DNA of 64,000 nucleotides from Serpentinimonas maccroryi (GTDB taxonomy: Bacteria; Pseudomonadota; Gammaproteobacteria; Burkholderiales; Burkholderiaceae_C): the NCBI RefSeq assembly GCF_000828915.1, contig NZ_AP014569.1, positions 1,798,001-1,862,000 on the forward strand, read 5' to 3'. The position numbers and the translations under genes are program-made. Shown here one piece after another: positions 11,769 through 22,635 of this stretch. Below the pieces are notes generated by a model. That model ran no database searches. It saw only the letters and a program-made list of their open reading frames with translations, and was not told the origin of the DNA. Position 1 is the stretch's first letter. The number at the start of each line of letters is the position of its first letter.

Positions 11769-12839
11769 TCAGCGCAGCCGCTCGAGCGCTTGGATGTGCA
11801 ACAACAGCGTCTCGGGCGGCACCTCGCCCATCGCAGTCACCCAATGATCGCCCACACGGCGCGTCAACGAATGGGTGGCGCCTTCAGCCTGCACCGACTC
11901 GCGCGTGTGCCGCTGCGGGTTGAAGGTTTCAATGAACAGCGACACCGACGCCAAGCCGTCCGAAAAAACCCACTGGGCAATCGGGGCGGCGTTCGGATCC
12001 TGTCGCAGATTGAATACCATGGGTTGAAAACCGGGCACATCGTGGCGCATGCGCCAGCGCTGATCGAGTGCCGTGCTGGGGCGTTGCACCGAATGCACGA
12101 TGCGGTAGCCGTTGGTCTGCTCAAACTGGCGCGCCAACAGCTCAAGGCGCACAGGGGCATCGAGCTGCAGCTCGGTAAACGCCACCTGCTCCAGCACGCG
12201 CCCTTGGGGGCTGCGGGTTTGCATTTTGAGCATCAAGCCGGTGCGCTGCTCAGACCAGACGCGGTAGCCAAAGCGCAGCCCGTCGGCGGCGACAAAGTCC
12301 ACCACCGTGGCCTCCAGCCCCGCTACGCGCTCGCTGCCGACCACGCGCACGCTGTAAAACGAGTCGATGCGCGGGTTGGTCGGGCGCAGCCAATCGGGGA
12401 ACTGGCGCAGGGCGTCGCGCCGGTCTTTGTGCACCAGCTTTTGGACCGGGAAAAAAATCGCCACTTCGTCGTTGCGCCGCATGGTGATGCGCGGCGCACC
12501 AGTCAAGGCCTCGATGCGCTCCAGCTGCTGGCGCCCATCGCACACGTGCCAGATTTTGGAAGAGGCGATTTCGGTGCCGTTGGAAAACACAAAGGTGCCC
12601 GTGTACGAGCGGTTGCGCGTGGCCATGTGCAGGCGCTCGAGCCAGTGCAGAACCGACTGCTGCTGCGCGGCGTTGCCCGGACTGGCACTGCTGGCGGGGG
12701 CGTTGGCTTGGGGTGCAGCCGCTGTGGGCGCCGCGCTCTGCGCGTACACCGCAGATGCACCCAGAGCCAGCCACAAAGCAACGGTCCGACGTGCAAACCC
12801 TGTTGCCCTTGAGTCCGAAGCGCGTTGCGTATTCATCAA
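11769..12839 (-). CDS. rseB: Sigma-E regulatory protein RseB/MucB
   Basis: The 356-residue periplasmic protein binds the anti-sigma factor RseA and shields it from DegS, releasing it when it senses mislocalised lipopolysaccharide or porins. A signal peptide is visible (basic start, VALWLALGASAVYAQ), followed by an Ala/Pro/Ser-rich linker and the two-domain RseB fold (LHWLERLHMATRNRSYTGTFV; GYRIVHSVQRP; QPMVFNLRQDP; HTRESVQAEGATHSLTRRVGDHWVTAMGEVPPETL). The start overlaps the rseA stop by ATGA. Cleavage after AVYA is likely. Confidence 0.93.
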   Translation of the reverse strand: MMNTQRASDSRATGFARRTVALWLALGASAVYAQSAAPTAAAPQANAPASSASPGNAAQQQSVLHWLERLHMATRNRSYTGTFVFSNGTEIASSKIWHVCDGRQQLERIEALTGAPRITMRRNDEVAIFFPVQKLVHKDRRDALRQFPDWLRPTNPRIDSFYSVRVVGSERVAGLEATVVDFVAADGLRFGYRVWSEQRTGLMLKMQTRSPQGRVLEQVAFTELQLDAPVRLELLARQFEQTNGYRIVHSVQRPSTALDQRWRMRHDVPGFQPMVFNLRQDPNAAPIAQWVFSDGLASVSLFIETFNPQRHTRESVQAEGATHSLTRRVGDHWVTAMGEVPPETLLLHIQALERLR

Positions 12840-13732
12840 TTAGCGGGCCGATCGTAGGTGGCGTTGCGCATGAAGCCCACCGGCACGTGCAAGGCGTTGA
12901 GGCTGCCGTGGTGGCGGTGCGCCGCCATCAGGGCCTCGAACTGCGGGTCGCGCCAGACCAAACCGTGGGCCGTGGCCACGGTCTGCAAGTCAGCGGGCTG
13001 CGCGGCCGCATCGGGCGCGGCGGCCACCAACGGGGCCGGGGATTGCGCCCATTGCTGGCCGGCGTCTGGGGTGGCGGCACCGGGCAGCAACGACCACGAC
13101 AGGGCAGCCACCGCCGCCACCGAGGCCAATCCGGACACCATTTTCCAGCGAAACACGGCGTCGTTGGCGGCGTGCTGGGCGGTAGGCAGCGGCACAGCGG
13201 GTTGCTGCGCGCGGGGTTGCTCGGGCTGGATGGGCGCTTGGGGCTGCGGGCTCGTTTCGGGTTGCACGTGTGCTGCGGGCTGCTGGGGCGCCGCCGCAAT
13301 CGGGTTCCAGGCGGGGGCCGGCTCGGCGGCTAGGCGCGCCAACACGGCATTGGCAAAGTCTGGGCTGGCGGGCGGGTGCGCCGGCTCACCGCGCAGCGCC
13401 TCGCCGATCCAGTGGTGCAGCGACCAGTCGGCACACAGGTCGGCGTCGAGAGCGGCATCGAGCTCGGCATCAAGAGCGGTATCGAGATCAGAACCGCGCT
13501 CAGCGCCCAGTACGGGCCGCTGGCGCCCCGGCGTGGCGAGGGCCCGGGCCACGCGCTCGGGCGGGCACTCGCCGTCCACCAAGGCCGACAACCATTCGCG
13601 CGCGGTTGCTGGGTCGGCATCTGGCGCCGCCGCGTTTGCGGCGCCAGAGCCCGTCGGGCCAGCTGGGTTGAGCGCGTCGGCTTGGGCGGGGTGCTCGGCC
13701 TTGTGGGCGTTGGAGCGGGGCATGGTCTGCAT
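12836..13732 (-). CDS. rseA: Anti-sigma-E factor RseA
   Basis: This 298-residue single-pass membrane protein fits RseA: an N-terminal cytoplasmic sigma-binding domain (REWLSALVDGECPPE, LHHWIGEALRG, SPDFANAVLARLAAEPAPAWNP), a Pro/Gln-rich linker, one membrane helix (about residues 203-220, GLASVAAVAALSWSLLP) and a periplasmic tail with the RseB-facing region (QFEALMAAHRHHGSLNA). It holds RpoE inactive until regulated proteolysis. Residues about 80-96 are an acidic Asp/Ala/Leu repeat encoded by a 12-bp tandem repeat, longer than in typical RseA. The protein is longer than the E. coli one because of this repeat and the Pro-rich linker. Confidence 0.9.
   Translation of the reverse strand: MQTMPRSNAHKAEHPAQADALNPAGPTGSGAANAAAPDADPATAREWLSALVDGECPPERVARALATPGRQRPVLGAERGSDLDTALDAELDAALDADLCADWSLHHWIGEALRGEPAHPPASPDFANAVLARLAAEPAPAWNPIAAAPQQPAAHVQPETSPQPQAPIQPEQPRAQQPAVPLPTAQHAANDAVFRWKMVSGLASVAAVAALSWSLLPGAATPDAGQQWAQSPAPLVAAAPDAAAQPADLQTVATAHGLVWRDPQFEALMAAHRHHGSLNALHVPVGFMRNATYDRPAN
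13445..13492. repeat. Imperfect 12-bp tandem repeat (4 units) inside rseA
   Basis: Four head-to-tail 12-base units lie at 13445-13456, 13457-13468, 13469-13480 and 13481-13492; the plus-strand pattern is ATCGAGAGCGGC with one to a few changes each. The unit is in frame and encodes the acidic LDAE/LDAA repeats in the RseA cytoplasmic domain, so copy changes would alter length without a frameshift. Confidence 0.75.
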
Positions 13733-13765
13733 GGTACTGCGCTTTCACATTCAGGGTTGGCCGCT

Positions 13766-14398
13766 TCACCAGCGCTTGCCCGACTGGCGTTCCAGCATGG
13801 GCTTGATGCGCGCCGAAATGGCTTCGCGGGCGCGGAAAATGCGCGAGCGCACCGTGCCGATGGGGCAGTCCAGCGCTTGCGCAATTTCCTCGTAGCTGAG
13901 GCCTTCGATCTCGCGCAGGGCAATGGCCTGCCCCAATTCTTTGGGCAGCGCCTCCATCGCGTCGTTCACGGCTTGGGCGATTTCTTTGCTCGCCAGCAAC
14001 GACTCGGGCGTTTCGGCATCGGCTACTTGCCCATTTAGTTCGAGTTCTGGTGCGGAAGTTTCATCGTCTTCGTTGCGCATCAGCGAACTCATCAGCACCA
14101 CCGGGTCGCGCTTGAGCTCCATGAGCTGTTTTTTGGCGGTGTTGACCGCGATCCGATACAGCCAGGTGTAAAACTGGGCCTCGCCGCGAAACTGGCCCAG
14201 CGCCCGGTAGGCACGGATAAAGGTCTCTTGCGCGATGTCCTGCACCAAGTCGGAGTCGCGCACCATGCGCCCGATCAGGCGCTCGACGCGGCGCTGGTAT
14301 TTGACCACCAGCAAACCGTAGGCGCGTTGATCCCCGGCCAGCGTGCGCTGCACCAGCAACAAATCGGCGTTAACGGGGAGGGATTCGAGTTCGGTCAT
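13766..14398 (-). CDS. rpoE: RNA polymerase sigma factor RpoE (ECF family)
   Basis: The 210-residue extracytoplasmic-function sigma factor has region 2 (DQRAYGLLVVKYQRRVERLI, DIAQETFIRAYRALGQFRG, FYTWLYRIAVNTAKK) and region 4 (LPKELGQAIALREIEGLSYEEIAQAL, GTVRSRIFRAREAI). The start MTELESLPVNADLLL at 14398 gives the normal length; the longer frame upstream is not conserved. It is followed 33 bases later by its anti-sigma factor gene rseA and then rseB and degP, the classical envelope-stress operon, which is normally autoregulated. I could not point to a convincing sigma-E promoter upstream. Confidence 0.97.
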   Translation of the reverse strand: MTELESLPVNADLLLVQRTLAGDQRAYGLLVVKYQRRVERLIGRMVRDSDLVQDIAQETFIRAYRALGQFRGEAQFYTWLYRIAVNTAKKQLMELKRDPVVLMSSLMRNEDDETSAPELELNGQVADAETPESLLASKEIAQAVNDAMEALPKELGQAIALREIEGLSYEEIAQALDCPIGTVRSRIFRAREAISARIKPMLERQSGKRW

Positions 14399-14503
14399 GG
14401 TGATCGGTGAGGGCGAGTCAATATACCCGATCGCTGCTCTGGTTTGGCCCCAAGGTGCGCGCAAGCGCTGGCGCATTTGTAAGTTTGTGCAGCACTCGGC
14501 CTC

Positions 14504-14980
14504 TCAGGGTTGGCGCTGATGGTGCACAGCGGCGCGAAGTGCCTGCCATTGCCCCGGGTTTTGGCTGCGCTCGAGCCAGACCCAGCCGCGCAGGCCGCTG
14601 GCGCTGTGCCAATGCAACAGCAGCAGGCCCTGCAGATCGAGCACGCAGCGCAACTCGGTCAGCTCGAGGCCACGCCGCCACGCGGGGCTAAACCAGCGCC
14701 ACTGTCCGCGCGCACCGGGGCTGCGGTTACGCGCACCGGGCGGCACGGGCTCCCACACCAGCTCGCCTTGCACCGGCTGGCGCAAGCGCCACAGGCACCA
14801 AGCCAGCAGCGCGACACCCACAGCCAAGCTGACCCACCAGGCCGGTGGCGCCACGTGCGCGGGGGCCAGCGTCAGCCAAAGCAACAAACCCGCAGCCCAC
14901 GCCAGCGCCAGCCCAGCCAGCGCCGCGTATTCGGCCTTGGGCGCCCCGGCGGGGTAAGAGACCGCTGGCGGGCCTTGCAT
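14504..14980 (-). CDS. Hypothetical protein with two membrane segments
   Basis: I do not recognise this 158-residue protein with confidence. It has two hydrophobic helices (about residues 19-40, LAGLALAWAAGLLLWLTLAP, and 47-64, WVSLAVGVALLAWCLWRL), followed by a soluble region rich in Trp and Arg (WRWFSPAWRRGLELTEL, LDLQGLLLLHWHSASG, VWLERSQNPGQWQALRAAVH). This topology, two helices near the N-terminus and then a short beta-rich tail ending in a WxxLRxAV segment, resembles the YgfX/CptA family of small inner-membrane proteins. It lies between fabF and rpoE on the same strand, a position often held by such a protein in betaproteobacteria. Confidence 0.6.
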   Translation of the reverse strand: MQGPPAVSYPAGAPKAEYAALAGLALAWAAGLLLWLTLAPAHVAPPAWWVSLAVGVALLAWCLWRLRQPVQGELVWEPVPPGARNRSPGARGQWRWFSPAWRRGLELTELRCVLDLQGLLLLHWHSASGLRGWVWLERSQNPGQWQALRAAVHHQRQP

Positions 14981-15089
14981 GGCGGGGGTGCTTATGAAGG
15001 ACGCGGTGGTCGATGAATCGGCGGCAAATGGGGATGCCGCCGCCTACACCAGACGACGCCGCATCAGGCCAAGCACGAACGAAAGCCCA

Positions 15090-16334
<1,245 letters not shown>

Positions 16335-16341
16335 AGGCAAC

Positions 16342-16646
<305 letters not shown>

Positions 16647-16719
16647 ACAACGGGGTGCGGCCACGCAATGCGCTGGGTCTAGGGGGCCGATGTTAGCGCA
16701 AGTGGGCAGCGGGGCCAAA

Positions 16720-17526
16720 TCAGGGCATCAGCATGCCGCCGTTGACGTGCAGCTCCTGCCCGGTGATGTAGCCCGCCTGTGCACTGGCCAAGAAGGCCAC
16801 GGCCTGCGCCACGTCGGCCGGTTTGCCCAAGTGCCCGAGCGGAATCTGGCCCAGCAGCGCCTGCTGCTGCGCCTCGCTCAGGGCGGCGGTCATGTCGGTT
16901 TCAATGAAGCCCGGCGCCACGCAGTTGACCGTGATCTGGCGGCCGCCGAGCTCACGCGCCAGCGCGCGCGTCAGGCCCGCAACACCGGCCTTGGACGCGG
17001 CGTAGTTGGCCTGCCCGGCGTTGCCGCTGGCCCCGACCACGCTGGTGATGTTGACGATGCGGCCCCAGCGCTGCTTCATCATCGGGCGGATGACGGCGCG
17101 GCACAGGCGAAACACCGCCTTGAGGTTGGTGTCGAGCACCGCGTCCCAGTCTTCGTCCTTGAGGCGCATGGCGAGCGTGTCGCGCGTGATGCCGGCGTTG
17201 TTGACCAGCACGTGCAGGGCACCGTGTTCTTTGACGATGGCATCGATCAGGGCCTCGGCGGCGGCGGCGTCGTTGACGTCGAGCCGCACGCCGCGGCAAC
17301 CGGGGTGCGCCGCCAGCGTTTGGCTGATTTTGGCGGCGCCGTCGTCGCTGGTGGCGCTGCCGATGACGCGGTAACCGCGCCGCGCCAACTCGAGCGCAAT
17401 CGCCGCGCCGATGCCGCGCGTGGCCCCGGTGACGAGGGCGACTTGGGCGCTGCTGTGGCTGTTGGCGGTGCTCGGCGCGGCCGCTGGCACGGAGGCGGAG
17501 GGGGGGCTGTTGGTGGTTTCGCTCAT
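16720..17526 (-). CDS. fabG: 3-oxoacyl-[acyl-carrier-protein] reductase
   Basis: This 268-residue SDR enzyme reduces 3-ketoacyl-ACP with NADPH. It has the nucleotide motif VTGATRGIG, the NNAG motif (VLVNNAGITRD) and the catalytic Ser-Tyr-Lys (NITSVVGASGNAGQANYAASKAG). The C-terminus YITGQELHVNGGMLMP is typical. The first 25 or so residues are a Ser/Pro/Ala-rich extension before AQVALVTGATRG; a downstream start would shorten it, but no good ATG is closer to the domain. It lies between fabD and acpP in the fab cluster. Confidence 0.97.
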   Translation of the reverse strand: MSETTNSPPSASVPAAAPSTANSHSSAQVALVTGATRGIGAAIALELARRGYRVIGSATSDDGAAKISQTLAAHPGCRGVRLDVNDAAAAEALIDAIVKEHGALHVLVNNAGITRDTLAMRLKDEDWDAVLDTNLKAVFRLCRAVIRPMMKQRWGRIVNITSVVGASGNAGQANYAASKAGVAGLTRALARELGGRQITVNCVAPGFIETDMTAALSEAQQQALLGQIPLGHLGKPADVAQAVAFLASAQAGYITGQELHVNGGMLMP

Positions 17527-17605
17527 GGGTTGTGTCGCTGCATGGGTGTGGGTGCGCGCGCTGGGCTCGGGCGCGCCGTCATGCCCGCTTGGCCCTTCAA
17601 ACTAT

Positions 17606-18556
17606 TTAGCCCAATTGGGCGCGCAACGCCGCCAGTGTAGCCGGGTCGTAGAGTGCGGCGCTGGCCAGTTCGGGGTCGATGCGCTTGACCAGCCCGGCCA
17701 GCACCTTGCCGGGGCCGCATTCGACCACCGTGCGCACGCCGCGCGCCTTGAGCGCCTGCACGCACTCGACCCAGCGCACCGGCCCAAAAGCCTGGCGGTA
17801 CAGGGCGTCGCGGATGCGCTCGGGGGCGGTCTCGCAGGCCACGTCGATGTTGTTGAGCACCGGGATTTGCGGCGGCAAAAACGCCGTCTGCTCCAGCGCC
17901 ACGCGCAGGCGCTCGGCCGCCGGGCGCATCAGGCTGGAATGGAACGGGGCCGACACCGGCAAGGGCAGCGCGCGCTTGGCGCCGCTGGTCTTGAGCAACT
18001 CGCAGGCGCGCTCCACCGCCGCCTTGCTGCCGGCAATCACGGTTTGCGCCGGGTCGTTGAAGTTGACCGCCTGCACCACCTCGGCGCTGCCTTGGCCAAA
18101 GCTGGCTTGGGCCTGCTCGCAGCCGGCGCGCACCTGTTCGGCGCCCAAGCCCAAGATGGCGGCCATGGCGCCGGCGCCCACCGGCACCGCGTCTTGCATG
18201 GCTTGAGCGCGCAGCCGCACCAGCGGCGCCGCCTGGGCCAGCGTGAGCACCCCGGCGGCCACCAGCGCCGCATACTCGCCCAGCGAATGGCCGGCGAGCG
18301 CCACCGGCGCCGCGCCACCCTCGGCGCGCCAGATGCGCCACGCCGCCACGCCGGCCACCAGCATCACCGGCTGGGTGTTGGTGGTCAGGGCCAGCGCCTC
18401 TTTGGGGCCGTGCTGGATGAGTTGCCCCACGTCCTCGCCCAAGGCCGCGCTGGCCTCTTGCAGGGTATCGGCCAGCACCGGGTGCGCCCCCCAAGCGTCG
18501 AGCATGCCCACCGACTGCGAGCCTTGGCCGGGGAAAACGAAAGCAAAATCAGACAT
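17606..18556 (-). CDS. fabD: Malonyl-CoA:ACP transacylase
   Basis: The 316-residue enzyme loads malonyl groups onto ACP. The start MSDFAFVFPGQGSQSVGML at 18556 is family-typical; upstream frame is shadow. The nucleophile Ser is in GHSLGEYAALVAAG, the catalytic His in APFHSSLMRPA, and the conserved NFNDPAQTVIAG and GPGKVLAGL blocks are present. It lies 79 bases upstream of fabG and 115 bases downstream of fabH. Confidence 0.98.
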   Translation of the reverse strand: MSDFAFVFPGQGSQSVGMLDAWGAHPVLADTLQEASAALGEDVGQLIQHGPKEALALTTNTQPVMLVAGVAAWRIWRAEGGAAPVALAGHSLGEYAALVAAGVLTLAQAAPLVRLRAQAMQDAVPVGAGAMAAILGLGAEQVRAGCEQAQASFGQGSAEVVQAVNFNDPAQTVIAGSKAAVERACELLKTSGAKRALPLPVSAPFHSSLMRPAAERLRVALEQTAFLPPQIPVLNNIDVACETAPERIRDALYRQAFGPVRWVECVQALKARGVRTVVECGPGKVLAGLVKRIDPELASAALYDPATLAALRAQLG

Positions 18557-18671
18557 ATCTAGCGCTCCTTGCGGGCCCAGTTGGGCTGTCAATGGGTCTG
18601 GAATGGGGGCTGTGGGTGAGCCGTCGATGGGGGGCGAAATCCGTCGGGCATTGGTGGGCAAGCCATGGCCC

Positions 18672-19691
18672 CTACAGGCGCAACAACACCGCGCCCCAGG
18701 TGAAGCCACCGCCCACCCCTTCGAGCAGCAGCAACTGCCCCGGGCGCACCCGGCCCGAGCGCACCCCGTCATCCAGCGCCAGCGGGATCGAGGCGGCCGA
18801 GGTGTTGCCGTGCTCGTGCACGGTCACAATCACCTTGTCCATGCCCAGCTTGAGCTTGCGCGCCGTGCCCTGCATGATGCGGATGTTGGCCTGGTGCGGG
18901 ATCAGCCAATCGACCGCGCTGGCCTCGATCCCGGCCTTGGCCAGCACGGCGCGGGCGGCCTCCTCCAGCACCCCGACAGCAAGCTTGAACACCGCCTGCC
19001 CGTCCATGCGCAGCAGCGGCGTGCCGCGCACTTGGCCGCCGGCCACGCTGCCGGGCACGCACAAAATGCCGCTGTGGCGGCCGTCGGCGTGCAGATCGCT
19101 GGCCAGCAGCGCCGGCCCGCTGCCGTCGTGGGTGCAGGCCTCGAGCAGCACCGCCCCGGCGCCGTCGCCAAACAGCACGCAGGTGCCGCGGTCGTTGAAA
19201 TCGAGCAGGCGCGAGAACACCTCGGCCCCCACCACCAGCGCGCAGCGGGCGCTGCCGGTGCGGATGAGCGCGTCGGCCACCGTGAGCGCGTAGATGAAGC
19301 CGCTGCACACCGCCTGCACATCAAAGGCCGCCCCGCCCGCGGCGCCCGCCAAGCCTTGGGCCTGCGCGTGCTCGCTGAGCTTGCGCTGCAAGATCGTGGC
19401 GGTGGACGGAAACACCATGTCGGGCGTGGAAGTGGCGACGACGATCAGGTCCACATCCGCCACCTGGCGGCCCGCCGCCTGCAGCGCCTGCAAACAGGCT
19501 TGCAGCGCCAGATCGCTGGCCTCGCTGCCCTCATCGACAAAATGCCGGGCCCGGATGCCGGTGCGCTCGACGATCCATTCGTCGCTGGTTTCGATGCCGC
19601 GCGCGGCCAGTTCGGCCACCAAATCGGCGTTGCTCAAACGCCTGGGCGGCAGGTAGCTGCCGGTGCCGGTGATGCGGGTGTAGCGGATCAT
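18672..19691 (-). CDS. fabH: 3-oxoacyl-[acyl-carrier-protein] synthase III
   Basis: This 339-residue enzyme starts chain synthesis by condensing acetyl-CoA with malonyl-ACP. The triad is visible: Cys in [12 protein letters not shown], His in [11 protein letters not shown], Asn in [14 protein letters not shown]. The start is [19 protein letters not shown] and the C-terminus [13 protein letters not shown] is complete. The protein is slightly longer than E. coli FabH, with a short insertion after the [10 protein letters not shown] segment, as in other Burkholderiales. plsX lies 44 bases upstream. Confidence 0.98.
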   Translation of the reverse strand: MIRYTRITGTGSYLPPRRLSNADLVAELAARGIETSDEWIVERTGIRARHFVDEGSEASDLALQACLQALQAAGRQVADVDLIVVATSTPDMVFPSTATILQRKLSEHAQAQGLAGAAGGAAFDVQAVCSGFIYALTVADALIRTGSARCALVVGAEVFSRLLDFNDRGTCVLFGDGAGAVLLEACTHDGSGPALLASDLHADGRHSGILCVPGSVAGGQVRGTPLLRMDGQAVFKLAVGVLEEAARAVLAKAGIEASAVDWLIPHQANIRIMQGTARKLKLGMDKVIVTVHEHGNTSAASIPLALDDGVRSGRVRPGQLLLLEGVGGGFTWGAVLLRL

Positions 19692-19735
19692 GGGCTGTGC
19701 AAGGTTGCTTGGGGGCCAGTGGGCGTAACCGGGCC

Positions 19736-20809
19736 TTATGCCGGACTGCCTAGACTTGCAGGACTAGGCGGCGCCAGCGGCGCGGCGGCAGCGATGCGCT
19801 CTTGCACCCGCTGCAGCAGTTGTTTGTCGGCGGCCTCGTAGGCGCGCCGCAGGGCCTGCTCGAACGCCATGGCGTCGGCCGAGCCGTGGCTTTTGAACAC
19901 CAGCCCGCGCAGGCCCAGCAAGGCCGCGCCGTTGTAGCGCCGGTGATCGACCCGTTCTTTGAAGGAGGACAACACCGGCCACGCCAGCGCAGCGGCCAGC
20001 TGGCTGTACCAGCTGCGCGAGAATTCTTCGCGCACGAAACCGCCGATCATGCTCGCCAGCCCCTCGCTGGCCTTGAGCACCACGTTGCCCACGAAACCGT
20101 CGCAGACCACGATATCGACCGTGCCCTTGAACAGGTCGTTGCCTTCGACGTTGCCGTAAAAATTGAGGTCGCCGTGTTCGGCGGCACGGCGCAGCAGCAC
20201 GCCGGCTTGCTTGATGACCTCGTTGCCCTTGATGACTTCTTCGCCGATATTGAGCAGCCCCACCGTGGGCGAGGCCTTGCCGCTGGCCGCCACCAGCGAC
20301 GAACCCATGAGGGCAAATTGCAGCAGGTGTTCGGCGCTGCAATCCACGTTGGCGCCCAAGTCGAGCACGGTGGTGGCCGTGCCTTTGGCGTTGGGCATCT
20401 GCGAGGCGATCGCCGGGCGGTCGATGCCGTCGAGGGTTTTGAGCAGGTAGCGCGCAATCGCCATCAGGGCGCCGGTGTTGCCCGCCGAAACCGCCACCTG
20501 CGCCGCCCCGCTCTTGACCTGTTCGATGGCCACGCGCATGGAGGAATCGCGCTTGCGCCGCAGCGCCACCTCGACCGGGTCGTCCATGGCCACCACCTCG
20601 GAGGCGGGCACCACGGTGCAGCGGCTGGCGTCGAGCGCCGCCGGCAGCTGCGCCAAGGCTTGCGGCTGGCCGACCAGCAGCAAACGGGCTTGGGGGTGGC
20701 GCGCCAGAAACGCCGCACACCCCGCCAAGGTGGTGGCGGGGCCGTGGTCGCCCCCCATGCAATCGACCGCCAGCGTGATCACGATCGGCTGCCCCTTAGG
20801 CACGTGCAT
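19736..20809 (-). CDS. plsX: Phosphate acyltransferase PlsX
   Basis: The peripheral membrane enzyme makes acyl-phosphate from acyl-ACP, the first step of the PlsX/PlsY route to phosphatidic acid. Visible blocks are [67 protein letters not shown]. With the ATG at 20809 it is 357 residues. A GTG nine codons in ([10 protein letters not shown] start) fits the family start better, so the exact start is open. It follows rpmF by 133 bases, the conserved rpmF-plsX-fabH order. Confidence 0.97.
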   Translation of the reverse strand: MHVPKGQPIVITLAVDCMGGDHGPATTLAGCAAFLARHPQARLLLVGQPQALAQLPAALDASRCTVVPASEVVAMDDPVEVALRRKRDSSMRVAIEQVKSGAAQVAVSAGNTGALMAIARYLLKTLDGIDRPAIASQMPNAKGTATTVLDLGANVDCSAEHLLQFALMGSSLVAASGKASPTVGLLNIGEEVIKGNEVIKQAGVLLRRAAEHGDLNFYGNVEGNDLFKGTVDIVVCDGFVGNVVLKASEGLASMIGGFVREEFSRSWYSQLAAALAWPVLSSFKERVDHRRYNGAALLGLRGLVFKSHGSADAMAFEQALRRAYEAADKQLLQRVQERIAAAAPLAPPSPASLGSPA

Positions 20810-20942
20810 GCCGATAAAGCCCAGCCCAATCCCAGCGCTGGACTGCGCTCAGGCACTGGCTCGAGCGCGTGGGCCGACGCGGACAAGTGCGCAGGCGAGT
20901 ACGCCGGGAAACGCGCAAGGACACCGGCAGGCGCAAGCCGGA

Positions 20943-21125
20943 TCAAGCCTCGGACTTGTTCTTGAGCACCTGCCGGCCGCGGTAAAAACCGTTGGGGCTG
21001 ACGTGGTGGCGCAGGTGCACCTCGCCCGTGGTGGGCTCGATCGCCATGCCCGGCACATTCAGGGCGTTGTGCGAGCGGTGCATACCGCGCTTGGAAGGCG
21101 ATTTTTTGTTTTGCTGAACGGCCAT
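20943..21125 (-). CDS. rpmF: 50S ribosomal protein L32
   Basis: The 60-residue basic protein starts [20 protein letters not shown] at 21125 and ends [13 protein letters not shown] strong AGGAG Shine-Dalgarno lies about 6 bases upstream. It is the non-zinc form, with no CxxC pairs (the H-rich segment [12 protein letters not shown] is in their place). The yceD gene lies upstream (133 bases) and plsX downstream; the yceD-rpmF-plsX order is nearly universal in proteobacteria. Confidence 0.97.
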   Translation of the reverse strand: MAVQQNKKSPSKRGMHRSHNALNVPGMAIEPTTGEVHLRHHVSPNGFYRGRQVLKNKSEA

Positions 21126-21258
21126 GATCGGCTCCTGGAAAAAAGTGGGTGGACCTAGGAGCCCGCCCGATTTTGCGACGATGCACAGCGTTTGCGACCC
21201 TAGGCAGCTGCAGCCATTGCCTGCAGTCACCCTAGTCACCCGCGTGCGTAACCCTGCA

Positions 21259-21843
21259 TTATAACGCCGAGTCTGCGCTGGGTTTGCGCTGCGCCAGCAC
21301 CTTAAATGGGTTTGGCTGCGGCGGCTCTTCTGCTGGCGCGGCGGTGGCATCGGCGTAGCCCGGCAGCGCGCTGGGGCAGGCCGCGTGCATGGGCACCAGC
21401 GGCAGGGCCAGCAGCAGCTCGTCCTCGATCAGCCCGACCAAATCAAAACGCGGCTGCCAGACCAGCAGGTCTTCGGCGCTGGCGTCATCTTCAGCCAGGG
21501 CGCTGGCCTCGTCGGCCACGAAGCGAAACCAGCGCTCGTCTTGCAGCGGCTCTAGGTAGGGCTCGAGGCAGCGCTGGCAGCGCAGCGGCACCTGGGCGCT
21601 CCAGCGCAGCTGCAGCCACAACTGGCGCGGCGCGCTGCGCCCCGCAGCCGGCGCGGCCGCCGGGCTGGTGCGCCACTGGGCCAGCGCCTGCCACATGAGC
21701 GGCACCAGCGGGCTGGGCCAAACCGGCGCGTCGGCGCTCCAGCGCGGCAGAGCGGCCAGCGCCAGCTCGCCCTGCAGCGGCTGCGCGCTGTCGGCCAGGG
21801 CGCGCAGATCGAGGGCTTGGGGCCGGGGAACGGGTTGAGTCAT
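21259..21843 (-). CDS. yceD: YceD family (DUF177) protein
   Basis: This 194-residue acidic protein belongs to the DUF177/YceD family by its [14 protein letters not shown] block (with the conserved Cys-x-x-Cys), the following [26 protein letters not shown] segment and its position just before rpmF. In plants and bacteria the family is linked to 23S rRNA accumulation; in this organism the role is inferred. The start [19 protein letters not shown] lies 74 bases from the divergent pdxH start. The C-terminus [17 protein letters not shown] is typical of proteobacterial YceD. Confidence 0.92.
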   Translation of the reverse strand: MTQPVPRPQALDLRALADSAQPLQGELALAALPRWSADAPVWPSPLVPLMWQALAQWRTSPAAAPAAGRSAPRQLWLQLRWSAQVPLRCQRCLEPYLEPLQDERWFRFVADEASALAEDDASAEDLLVWQPRFDLVGLIEDELLLALPLVPMHAACPSALPGYADATAAPAEEPPQPNPFKVLAQRKPSADSAL

Positions 21844-21917
21844 GGGGCTGAAGGCTGGGGACTGCTGCGCAAGTGCCCGATTTTAAGTGGCCGTTTGCCG
21901 TGCCATACTTGCGCTCC

Positions 21918-22550
21918 ATGAACATCGCCGACTTGCGCAAAAGCTACGAACGCGCCGCCCTGAGCGAGGACGACTCGCACCCCGACCCGCTGCAGCAGTT
22001 TGGCCGCTGGTTCGAGGAAGCCCTGAACAGCGAACTGCCCGAGCCCAACGCCATGACGCTGGCCACCGTGGGCAGCGACTTGCGCCCGAGCACGCGCGTG
22101 GTGCTGATCAAGGGCTACGACGCCGCTGGCTTGGTGTGGTACACCAACTACGACAGCCGCAAAGGACTAGAACTGGCCGGCAACCCGTGGGCGGCGCTGC
22201 AGTTTCACTGGACCGAGCTCGAGCGCGTGGTGCGCATCGAGGGCCGGGTGGAGCGCGTCAGCGCGGCCGAGAGCGACGCCTACTTCCAGACTCGGCCGCT
22301 GGAGCACCGCATCGGCGCCTGGGCCAGCGCGCAAAGCCGCGTGCTTTCCAGCCGCGCCGCGTTGGTGGCGCAAGCGCTCAAGGTCGGGGCCCAGTTTGTG
22401 CTGCAACCGCCGCGCCCGCCGCACTGGGGCGGCTACCGGCTGCGGCCAGACCGCTGGGAGTTCTGGCAGGGCCGCCCGAACCGCCTGCACGACCGGCTGC
22501 GCTACCGCCTCGAGGGCACCGCCTGGGTGCGCGAGCGCCTGTATCCCTGA
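21918..22550 (+). CDS. pdxH: Pyridoxamine 5'-phosphate oxidase
   Basis: The 210-residue FMN enzyme oxidises pyridoxine or pyridoxamine 5'-phosphate to PLP. The start [19 protein letters not shown] at 21918 is family-like; the frame extends 15 codons upstream without conservation. Recognisable parts are [27 protein letters not shown] (FMN binding), [24 protein letters not shown], and the C-terminal signature [26 protein letters not shown]. It is transcribed divergently from yceD across 74 bases and converges on folK. Confidence 0.98.
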   Translation: MNIADLRKSYERAALSEDDSHPDPLQQFGRWFEEALNSELPEPNAMTLATVGSDLRPSTRVVLIKGYDAAGLVWYTNYDSRKGLELAGNPWAALQFHWTELERVVRIEGRVERVSAAESDAYFQTRPLEHRIGAWASAQSRVLSSRAALVAQALKVGAQFVLQPPRPPHWGGYRLRPDRWEFWQGRPNRLHDRLRYRLEGTAWVRERLYP

Positions 22551-22635
22551 GGGGCCAGACCGCCCAGCGCGCGGCTGGCCTAGAGCCGGATAGCCGCCAA
22601 GCCGCTTTGCTGCGCCTCACTGGCGCCAAAAGGCC

